A stretch of 64,000 nt of DNA from Frigoribacterium sp. ACAM 257. GTDB lineage: Bacteria > Actinomycetota > Actinomycetes > Actinomycetales > Microbacteriaceae. A program made the translations under genes and the position numbers. The notes below the pieces were generated by a model. It saw nothing but the letters and a program-made list of their open reading frames with translations. It ran no database searches and was not told the DNA's origin. The stretch spans positions 57,846-121,845 of the forward strand of contig NZ_VOLO01000006.1 in assembly GCF_007954365.1 (NCBI RefSeq). Direction: 5' to 3'. Positions 16,311 to 22,477 of the stretch are shown here, one piece after another. Position 1 is the stretch's first letter. Every line of letters starts with the position of its first letter.

Positions 16311-17987
16311 TCAGCGGCCGTTCTTGACGTGCTGCGCGATCGTCGCGGCCGAGAGGGCCGTGGTGTACGCCGCCGTGTCGTCCAGGCTGCCGCCGAACCA
16401 GTAGTTCGCGGAGCTCGCGGGGATGTTCGGCCAGCCGGCGAGGTTGTCGTACCCGACGCGCCAGTAGCCGGTGGTCGGCTCGCCCAGCGCGTTCTGCACG
16501 GGCATGCCGACGACGACGCCGTCGACGTAGAGCGTGAGCACGCCCGCCGCGGTGACGGTGCCGGCGACGTGGTGCCAGGCTCCGTCGCGGTAGGTCTTGG
16601 TCGTGCTGACGGTCTTGGTGCCGCCGTTGTAGGTGCCGAAGGTGATGAGGCCGGTGCCCGAGACCCAGAGCTGACGGTCGTACTGCCCCGACTGGCCGCT
16701 GGCCGAGTTGCCGAAGCCGATGATCTTGCCGCCGCCGCTGTTCGCGGGCAGGTTGATCCACGACTCGACCGTGAAGGCGGTGGGCGCCGAGACGGCGGGC
16801 GCGTTGGTGGTGACCTGGCCGGAGGTGCCGTTCAGCGTCACGTACGGGCTCGAGCCGCAGGCCCCGGCGACGCGGGTGACGCCGGCCGAGAGGGTGCCCG
16901 CGCGGCCCGTGGCCGAGCTGTCGAGGGCGGCCGTGCCGGACCCCTCGTTGTAGCCGTACGAGAAGACGGGAGAGTCGGTCACGGCGGGCATCAGGCAGTC
17001 GTAGGCGGCGGCCGAGGCGAAAGTGCTCGTCTTGTTGGCGGCCGGCGACGAGAAGGCCGCGCCGGCTCCGCCCGAGACGACGAGCGTGAGGGCGAGGCCG
17101 CCGACGAGGCCGGCGACGGCGAGGGTGCTCGCGGCGCCGCGCAGGCGACGGAGGCGGCGCTCGCGCCGGCCGGCGAGGCGGAGACCGCGGCGCGACGCCG
17201 GGTCGACGGCGACGGCGACGGACGCGGAGGTGGGGGCGGACAGGGACGACGAGGCGGCGGCGATCGAGGCGAGCACGAGCCCCGAGGAGGCGGCAGTCGC
17301 CGAGGCGCCGGAGGTGCCGGTCGCGGAGGAGGTGCCGGTCCGGTCGTCGGGAACGGAGGTGGCGCCTCCTTCGCCTCGGGCCTCGCCCTTCAGCTCGCGG
17401 CGCAGCGAGCGGTCGGCCTGCGCGCCGAGCACGAGGAGCATGAGCGCGCTGCCCGTGACCAGCAGGTGGCCCCACTGGTGGCCGGCGGCCCAGACGAAGG
17501 GGGTGCCGATGTAGGGCACGCGGAGGTAGCCGACGCCGACGACGGCGCTGCGGTCGATCGGGGTCGAGTCCGCGGTCGGGTTCGCGTCGCCCTTCGTGAC
17601 GATCTGCGTGCCCTGGCCGTTGTCGTCGTAGCGGTGCAGGCGGAGGTGGTCGGCGTGGTCGGGGTCCTGGAACAGCAGCACCTGGCCGCGGTGGATCGAC
17701 GACTCCGCGACGGGCCGGGCGACGACGACGTCGCCGGGGTGGATGCGCGGCTCCATCGAGCCGGTCATGACGGTGGTGGGGGTCCAGCCGATCACGGCGG
17801 GGACGGCCGCCCAGAGCAGCAGGCCGATCAGCGTGCCGAGCACGGTGCGGGACAGGACGCCGACGACGATCCGGAGCCAGCCGAGGCCGGTGCTGGTCGT
17901 GCGGGTGCGGGCGCTCGCCGCGCCGCGGGCGCCGACGGCCGTGAGGGAGGCGGTGGCCGGGTGGCGAGGGGCGTCGTACGTGGTCAT
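16311..17987 (-). CDS. ER-type (SipW-like) signal peptidase I fused to a LamG domain
   Basis: 558 residues from ATG 17987 (GAGGAAG site upstream). Residues 1-195 are an S26B signal peptidase: membrane helix 40-66, VMTGSMEPRIHPGDVV with catalytic Ser77, LRLHRY with His118 in place of the bacterial Lys, TKGDANPTAD (131-140), and a second helix at 173-190. A disordered Ser/Ala/Gly linker (200-285) leads to a third hydrophobic helix (286-306) followed by GGAGAAFSSPAANKTSTFASAA, itself like the signal segment of SipW substrates. Residues about 340-555 are a concanavalin-like LamG domain (DSSATGRAGTLS, FTVESWINLP, WHHVAGTVTAAGVLTLYVDG, GSLDDTAAYTTALS). The downstream domain may be released by the enzyme's own activity. 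Its neighbour encodes a likely substrate. Confidence 0.85.
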   Translation of the reverse strand: MTTYDAPRHPATASLTAVGARGAASARTRTTSTGLGWLRIVVGVLSRTVLGTLIGLLLWAAVPAVIGWTPTTVMTGSMEPRIHPGDVVVARPVAESSIHRGQVLLFQDPDHADHLRLHRYDDNGQGTQIVTKGDANPTADSTPIDRSAVVGVGYLRVPYIGTPFVWAAGHQWGHLLVTGSALMLLVLGAQADRSLRRELKGEARGEGGATSVPDDRTGTSSATGTSGASATAASSGLVLASIAAASSSLSAPTSASVAVAVDPASRRGLRLAGRRERRLRRLRGAASTLAVAGLVGGLALTLVVSGGAGAAFSSPAANKTSTFASAAAYDCLMPAVTDSPVFSYGYNEGSGTAALDSSATGRAGTLSAGVTRVAGACGSSPYVTLNGTSGQVTTNAPAVSAPTAFTVESWINLPANSGGGKIIGFGNSASGQSGQYDRQLWVSGTGLITFGTYNGGTKTVSTTKTYRDGAWHHVAGTVTAAGVLTLYVDGVVVGMPVQNALGEPTTGYWRVGYDNLAGWPNIPASSANYWFGGSLDDTAAYTTALSAATIAQHVKNGR

Positions 17988-18301
17988 GGCTTCCTCTCGT
18001 CCGGTCGGCGGTGCGGGTGCGGTTCTGTGCGGGTGCGGTTCGGGTGCGGTTCTGTGCGGGTGCGGTTCGGGTGGCGCTGCGTGCTGGCGGTGCGTGCTGC
18101 GTGCTGGCGGTGCGTGCTGCGTCGCAGGGGGCCGCGGGACATCGGGCGACCCACGGACCCCTGCGTCGACGGCCGTGGCCGTCGTGGTGCGCGCCCGGCG
18201 GGTGACCGGGCAGGCGGCCCGCCGGCGGGTTCGGGACGCCGGCGGAGCTGACCCGTCGCCGCCCACGGGGGAGGAAGGCGACGACGGGAGTCGAGCGGGC
18301 T
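17988..18301 (-). repeat. 314 bp intergenic leader with short tandem repeats (18003-18125)
   Basis: Between the TasA-like gene and the signal peptidase fusion, both on the minus strand. The part nearest the fusion gene contains repeats of GTGCGGTTC and TGCGGGTGCGGTTCTG, then TGCGTGCTGGCGG twice (plus-strand reading). The rest is GC-rich with no supported frame. The repeats may form strong RNA structure that separates expression of the two genes. Confidence 0.7.
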
Positions 18302-18919
18302 CTAGCTGTTCTGGGCTTCCCAGGTGAGGCCGAGCGAGGCGGTGCCGGACTGCGTCGTGTTGGGCGCAGCGTTCGAGACCGTGTACGAGACCTGGTAGAC
18401 GCGGGTCTCGGAGGTCGTGGTCTGGGTGCCGGTGGTGCCCGTGGGGGCCCAGTTGCCGACGCCGTTGCTGAAGTTCGTGTAGCTGGTGCCGAAGCCGGCG
18501 AGGGTGCCGTTGTACAGCGACGAGCCGGCGGCGAGGGGGGTGAAGCCCGAGCAGGAGCCGAAGCCGCCGCCGGTGCCCTGCACGACGCTGAGCGTGATGT
18601 TCGAGGCCAGGTTGTTCGTCGTGGCGGCGGCGGTGCCGTAGAGCTTGACGGCCGAGGCCAGCGTGCCGGTCGAGGTGACGGCGATGCAGTTGGTGCCGGT
18701 CGAGCCGGGCTTGAGGTTGGTGGCCGTGAACAGCGCGGTGTTCGAGTCGTCGTCGGTGAGGGCGACGGAGCCGGCGGTCCAGTTGCTGGTCGGGTTGACC
18801 GTGGTCGACGAGAAGGCCGAGTACGAGGCCTGCGAGACGACGATGCCGCTGGCGACGAGGGCGGCGGGGATGGCGATCCAGGCGGCGAGGCGGGCGGCGC
18901 GGGGGGTGGGACGGGACAT
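18302..18919 (-). CDS. TasA/CalY-like secreted protein with SipW-dependent signal peptide
   Basis: 205 residues. The basic start (MSRPTPRAARLAAW) and hydrophobic segment 10-30 end in SQASYSAFSSTT, the SipW-type cleavage region seen in camelysin/TasA proteins. The mature part is Thr/Ser/Asn-rich beta structure with SNWTAGSVALTDDDSN, LFTATNLKPGSTGTNCIAV and YQVSYTVSNAAPNTT. In Bacillus such proteins form biofilm fibres after cleavage by SipW; here the cognate peptidase is encoded directly downstream, fused to LamG. By analogy this is a surface fibre or sheath subunit. Two cysteines only. The family call rests on the signal region and neighbourhood, not on strong sequence identity. Confidence 0.8.
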   Translation of the reverse strand: MSRPTPRAARLAAWIAIPAALVASGIVVSQASYSAFSSTTVNPTSNWTAGSVALTDDDSNTALFTATNLKPGSTGTNCIAVTSTGTLASAVKLYGTAAATTNNLASNITLSVVQGTGGGFGSCSGFTPLAAGSSLYNGTLAGFGTSYTNFSNGVGNWAPTGTTGTQTTTSETRVYQVSYTVSNAAPNTTQSGTASLGLTWEAQNS

Positions 18920-19081
18920 CGTGGGCTCCAGGGGGGTGAGAAGTGGTGGTGAGGCAGTTCGGGTGGGGCGGCAGTTCTTGTGTGAGTTCGTGGGGGCTGA
19001 GCATCTCGACCCCCGTGTCTCCCTGTTGTCGAGAGACTCGGTGTCCGTGTGGCTCGGTGCCCAAGTGGTACGACAATCAAG

Positions 19082-19112
19082 TTATTCGGGTGTCGAGTAG
19101 CTTGCAAGTCAA
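19082..19112 (-). promoter_or_regulatory. Candidate promoter of the TasA-like/signal-peptidase genes
   Basis: Coding-strand TTGACT (19107-19112) and GAATAA (19082-19087) with a 19 bp spacer, in the most AT-rich part of the gap. Spacer is slightly long, so the match is moderate. Confidence 0.35.
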
Positions 19113-19153
19113 GGGATGACCCCAGTGGTGGGGGGTATCTTTTCTGTCGTGTT

Positions 19154-19192
19154 GCTCGACGACCGAGCTATAGTGAGACGACTGATCGTCGT
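19154..19192 (+). promoter_or_regulatory. MarR promoter with two 15 bp inverted repeats
   Basis: A TATAGT -10 box at 19169-19174 is flanked by GCTCG-ACGAC-CGAGC (19154-19168) and ACGAC-TGATC-GTCGT (19178-19192). Both are perfect 5+5 inverted repeats with a 5 nt centre; the second covers the expected transcription start. This is how a MarR-type dimer usually autorepresses. Confidence 0.5.
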
Positions 19193-19260
19193 GCGGCCTC
19201 ACCGACCGCAGGGGGTCTCCCCTTCTCTGGCACCTCACGCCCCCTCCTTGGAGCGCACGA

Positions 19261-19785
19261 ATGACCGACATCTCTCCCCAGCCGCCCGCCGGCACCGCCC
19301 CTCCCCGCGACGCCGACGGCCTCGTCGACGTGGACGAGGTCCTCTCCGCCTTCTCGACGCTCCTCGGGCAGAACGCCCGCGTCGAACGCCTCGTCGCCAC
19401 CCACTTCGGCATCGGCACCACCGACCTCAAGTGCCTCGTCTTCATCGCGAACTCCCCCGAGAGCACCCCCAAGCTCGCCGCCGAGGCGCTCGAGCTGTCG
19501 ACCGGGGCCACCACCAGCCTGATCGACCGGCTCGAGAAGGCCGGGTTCGTGGCCCGGCGCGCGCACCCCACCGACCGCCGCAGCGTCGTGCTCGAGCTCG
19601 CCCCCGAGGGCCAGGCCGCCGTCGCCGAGACGGGCGACTTCTACCGCAGCGCCTTCCGCGACGCGATCGACCCCCGCCAGCTCGACTTCCTCGCCTCGGT
19701 GATGCGCGCCATCGGCGACTCGCTGACGCGCCGCGCCGTCGACGACGACACGACGGGCGCGCAGGCTTCGAGCCCCTCCCGCTGA
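19261..19785 (+). CDS. MarR-family transcriptional regulator
   Basis: 174 residues from ATG 19261. The winged HTH spans about 60-125: TTDLKCLVFIANSPE, KLAAEALELSTGATTSLIDRLEKAGFV as recognition region, and RRAHPTDRRSVVLELAPEG as the wing with the DxR motif. Flanking helices make the dimer. It is divergent from the TasA-like/signal-peptidase pair and its own promoter carries paired inverted repeats, so it probably represses itself and perhaps those surface genes. Ligand unknown. Confidence 0.9.
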   Translation: MTDISPQPPAGTAPPRDADGLVDVDEVLSAFSTLLGQNARVERLVATHFGIGTTDLKCLVFIANSPESTPKLAAEALELSTGATTSLIDRLEKAGFVARRAHPTDRRSVVLELAPEGQAAVAETGDFYRSAFRDAIDPRQLDFLASVMRAIGDSLTRRAVDDDTTGAQASSPSR

Positions 19786-19832
19786 GGGGCTGTCCCGCGT
19801 CGGGCACCTGGGACTGCTCCGCGCCCCGGTCG

Positions 19833-19838
19833 TAGGGT
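19833..19838 (+). promoter_or_regulatory. -10 box of the DinB-like gene
   Basis: TAGGGT with its first T 12 nt before ATG 19845; leaderless layout. Confidence 0.5.
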
Positions 19839-19844
19839 GGCGCG

Positions 19845-20351
19845 ATGACTCCCTCCGACGTGCTCATCGAGGCGTTCGACCGCCTCCCCGCCATCGCCTC
19901 CGCCGCCGTCGACGGCCTCTCGGTCGACGACCTGGCCTGGCGCCCGGACGCCGAGGCGAACACCATCGCCTGGCTCGTCTGGCACACCGCCCGCGGGCAG
20001 GACGTGCAGATCGCCGACCTCGCCGCCTCCGACCAGGTCTGGACCGCCGACGGCTGGGCCGACCGCTTCGCGCTCCCGTTCGACCACGCCGAGATGGGCT
20101 ACGGCCAGTCGCCTGCAGAGGTGGGCGAGGTGCGTGCCGAGCCGCACCTCCTCGTCGCCTACCTCGAGGCGGTGACGCTGCGCACCCGCGGCTATCTCGA
20201 GGGGCTGGACGCCGCCTCCTACACGGACGTCGTCGACGACGCGTGGGACCCGCCCGTCACCGCCGGCTCGCGCCTCGTCAGCATCCTCGGCGACTGCACG
20301 CAGCACCTCGGCCAGGCGTCGTACGTGCGCGGGCTGCTCGACCGCCGCTAG
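19845..20351 (+). CDS. DinB-like (DUF664-type) protein
   Basis: 168 residues forming a four-helix bundle: DVLIEAFDRLPAIASAAVDG, LAWRPDAEANTIAWLVWHTA with the first His of the metal site, and LGDCTQHLGQASYVRGLLD near the C-terminus with a further His. DUF664/DinB_2 proteins are metal-binding and several act as mycothiol- or bacillithiol-dependent transferases; actinobacterial members often use mycothiol. It is likely cytosolic. The specific reaction is not evident. Confidence 0.85.
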   Translation: MTPSDVLIEAFDRLPAIASAAVDGLSVDDLAWRPDAEANTIAWLVWHTARGQDVQIADLAASDQVWTADGWADRFALPFDHAEMGYGQSPAEVGEVRAEPHLLVAYLEAVTLRTRGYLEGLDAASYTDVVDDAWDPPVTAGSRLVSILGDCTQHLGQASYVRGLLDRR

Positions 20352-20380
20352 CACCCGCGTCCGCGCCCGCGAGCCCGGCC

Positions 20381-20444
20381 GCACCCCTCGGACCCGCGCA
20401 CACCCTCGCTCGCGCCGTGGGGTCAGCGCGGCTTCGCGGGGTGT
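20381..20444 (+). repeat. Family III 64 bp GC-rich inverted repeat, copy 2
   Basis: Begins GCACCCCTCGGACCCGCGC, then ACACCCTCGCTCGCGCC, and ends GCTTCGCGGGGTGT. It lies 30 bp after the DinB-like gene, between convergent genes. The first 29 bases match the minus-strand reading of copy 1 at all but one position. Confidence 0.8.
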
Positions 20445-20496
20445 CGACGCAGGGGCCGCGAAGGAGGCGCGGGTCGCCTCCCGCCGGACCGCCCGC

Positions 20497-21222
20497 CTAC
20501 CGCAGCGACTCGGGCGCGACCTCCGCGGGCACCGTCCAGCCGTGCCGCGCTGCCAGTTCGTCGAGCACCGCCCGCGCGGCCTCGTACTCGTCCACGAGGA
20601 CGGGATCGACGACAGCGTGGGCGTGCGGCCAGTCGACGTCGGGCTCGCCCCAGCGCCAGGCGTCGAGGGTCGACGCCGCCGTCCTGGCCGCGCTGAGCGC
20701 CCGCGCGAGGGCGACGAGGTCGCCGTGGTCGACGGCCCGCCCGTCCGACCGGGCCCACGACGCGAAGCTCGCGGGCACCTCCACCAGGGACTCGCGGGCG
20801 ACACGGGTCGCGGCGCGCTGCCGCGCCCGGGTCCGCTCCCGTGCGCGCAGGTCGAGCCAGGCCCAGACGGGGATCCCGCCGGCCGCGGCGCCCACGGCGC
20901 CCAGGGCGGCCCACGACGGCCACTCGACGAGCCCGAGCGCACCGATCGCCGTGGCGATGCCGACGGCTCCCCCGCCCGCGGCCGCGGCCCCGGCGAGGGC
21001 CGGGTCCGCCGGCCCGACGGCCCGGGGCCAGGTGAGCGCGCTGCGGAGCGTCGCCTCGGCCTCCTGCCGCGACAGGTCGGGGTCGGCGACCAGCCACCGG
21101 GTGCCGCCGCCGCGCTCGGGGCCGACGCCGCTGTCGCAGCTGTGGACCGCTGCCGCCTCGCGGTCGAACTCGTCCCCGTGGCCGGGGGTGCCCTCGGGCA
21201 CGTCGTCCAGGAAGACGGTCAC
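20497..21222 (-). CDS. Hypothetical membrane protein (second of a coupled pair)
   Basis: 241 residues from a GTG at 21220-21222 that overlaps the stop of the upstream gene (GTGA). After about 75 polar residues with RWLVADPDLSRQEAEATL there are two adjacent hydrophobic stretches (about 75-120, AAAAGGGAVGIATAIGALGL and WAALGAVGAAAGGIPVWAWL), then a basic RARERTRARQRAATRV segment and a helical C-terminal domain (DLVALARALSAARTAAS). Topology suggests a small membrane protein with a cytoplasmic C-terminal domain. Not recognised; functionally tied to the gene upstream. Confidence 0.7.
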   Translation of the reverse strand: MTVFLDDVPEGTPGHGDEFDREAAAVHSCDSGVGPERGGGTRWLVADPDLSRQEAEATLRSALTWPRAVGPADPALAGAAAAGGGAVGIATAIGALGLVEWPSWAALGAVGAAAGGIPVWAWLDLRARERTRARQRAATRVARESLVEVPASFASWARSDGRAVDHGDLVALARALSAARTAASTLDAWRWGEPDVDWPHAHAVVDPVLVDEYEAARAVLDELAARHGWTVPAEVAPESLR

Positions 21223-22208
21223 GATCCGTCCTCCCCGGGGCGCGTGCCCGTGGCGGCGGCCGCGGCCGCCGCGAATCCGACCTCGTCCCCGAGGGCGCGC
21301 AGCTCTTCCGAGGCCCGATGCCGTGCCGCGCGCAGAGCCAGCACCGCCGGGTGTCGACCGCGGCCGTGGCCGTCACCTGCGCCGGTCTCGCGGTCGCCGC
21401 CTGCGCCGGTCTCGCGGTCGTCACCCTCGCTGGCCTCGCCGTCGTCGCCGTCGCTGGCCTCGCGGTCGCCGTCGTCGCTGGCCTCGCCGTCGTCGCCGTC
21501 GTCATAGTCGTAGTCGTCGTCGTAGTCGTCGTCGCCCAGCCGTGCGTAGAGGACGTCGCCCAGCCGCCACCGAGCCGCCTCCAGCTCGGCCAGCACCTCG
21601 ACCGCGGCGACCACTCGCCAGACGTCGGCGGCGGAAGGCGGTGCGTCGACGGCGGACGTCCCGTCGCCGGCAGCCCGGGCAGCGGCACCCGGCGCAGCGG
21701 CGCCCTGCGCAGCGTCGCCCTGCGCAGCGTCGCCCTGCGCAGCGTCGCCCTGCGCAGCGTCGCCCGCCGAACGGTCGCCGGCCCAGCCGAGCACGGAGCC
21801 CGGGATCGGCACGACGCTCCGGCTCCTGACCGGCTCGGGCCGGGACCGGTCGTCCCGCCAGGGCGGCTCGAGCAGCACGGTTCCCACGATCGCCGTGACG
21901 ACGAAGCCGATCGCGCCCAGCACCACCGCGACCGCGACCCGTGCGGGCAGCTCGACCAGGTCGAGCCCGCTCATGACGACGACCGTGCCCACGACCGCTC
22001 CCCCCAGCACCACGAGCGCGACGGCACCGGGCGTCCACGCCAGCACCCGGCGCACCAGGCTCCGGTTCGTGGGAGCGTTCGCGGCGCGGTGCGCGCCCAC
22101 CGCCTCCTCGGCCCCGGCAGGCGTCAGCTCCGGGTCGACGACGTGCCAGACGTCACGGTCGCTGATGCGGACCCGGACGATGCCGGGCCTCTCGCGGGTC
22201 GGGGCCAC
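21219..22208 (-). CDS. Hypothetical membrane protein with GDAAQ repeats and an acidic tract
   Basis: 329 residues. The start (MAPTRERPGIVRVRISDRDV, VVDPELTPAGAEEAVGAHRA) resembles the start of the partner protein. Two membrane helices at about 56-80 and 90-115 follow. Then come four tandem GDAAQ pentapeptides (from 15 bp DNA repeats), a helical domain (DVWRVVAAVEVLAELEAAR) and a long acidic D/E/G-rich tract around DDDYDDDYDYDDGDD. The C-terminus is a short helix with HRASEELRALG. The protein appears to be a low-complexity, possibly regulatory membrane protein of unknown role. Confidence 0.7.
   Translation of the reverse strand: MAPTRERPGIVRVRISDRDVWHVVDPELTPAGAEEAVGAHRAANAPTNRSLVRRVLAWTPGAVALVVLGGAVVGTVVVMSGLDLVELPARVAVAVVLGAIGFVVTAIVGTVLLEPPWRDDRSRPEPVRSRSVVPIPGSVLGWAGDRSAGDAAQGDAAQGDAAQGDAAQGAAAPGAAARAAGDGTSAVDAPPSAADVWRVVAAVEVLAELEAARWRLGDVLYARLGDDDYDDDYDYDDGDDGEASDDGDREASDGDDGEASEGDDRETGAGGDRETGAGDGHGRGRHPAVLALRAARHRASEELRALGDEVGFAAAAAAATGTRPGEDGS
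21706..21765. repeat. Four tandem copies of a 15 bp unit inside the coding region
   Basis: TGCGCAGCGTCGCCC repeated four times with no change, encoding the GDAAQ pentapeptides on the minus strand. Identical units suggest recent expansion by slippage; copy number may vary between strains. Confidence 0.95.
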
Positions 22209-22258
22209 GCTGCGAGCCTAGGCCGCAGCCGCCGCTGCAGCCGCGGTGCGGCAGGTCC

Positions 22259-22323
22259 GCACCCCGCGAACCCGCGCGCACCCTCGCGCGCGCCGAAGGG
22301 TCCGCGCGGGTTCCGCGGGTCCG
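22259..22323 (+). repeat. Family III GC-rich inverted repeat, copy 3
   Basis: Begins GCACCCCGCGAACCCGCGC, then GCACCCTCGCGCGCGCC, and ends near GGGTTCCGCGGGTCC, followed by another partial GAGCGGGTTCCGCGG. It lies upstream of the 329-residue gene start, next to family I copy A. Confidence 0.75.
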
Positions 22324-22384
22324 AGCGGGTTCCGCGGGCGCGAGTGCGGTTCGCGCCGCACCGCGCCGGCGCCGCCTCCCTCCG

Positions 22385-22432
22385 CGAAAGCGACGAACCT
22401 CCGTGATGTTCCACGGAGGTTCGTCGCTTTCG
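22385..22432 (+). repeat. Family I hairpin repeat, copy A
   Basis: A perfect 21 bp stem, CGAAAGCGACGAACCTCCGTG and its complement, closed by the loop ATGTTC, followed by GGGTCGCGTAGC. It lies 46 bp beyond the stop of the helicase gene (minus strand). Confidence 0.9.
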
Positions 22433-22477
22433 GGTCGCGTAGCACCCGCGAAGGTGCTGAAGGAGGTGCGGTGCGGC

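Larger units (their letters stand above)
18920..19260. other. 341 bp divergent intergenic region (TasA-like gene / MarR gene)
   Basis: Contains promoters for both directions: a TTGACT/GAATAA pair on the minus strand and a TATAGT box with two inverted repeats on the plus strand (described separately). This implies a leader of about 155 nt for the TasA-like gene. No open frame is supported. Confidence 0.6.

Noticed and set aside
18003..18125. Short repeats upstream of the signal peptidase gene as a CRISPR array
   Set aside because: Units are under 20 bp, have no unique spacers, and no cas gene is in the window.
16084..19107. 1007-residue frame over the peptidase, TasA-like gene and surrounding gaps
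   Set aside because: Pro/Arg/Ala-rich shadow reading; the peptidase, LamG and TasA-like motifs are all in another frame of the same strand.
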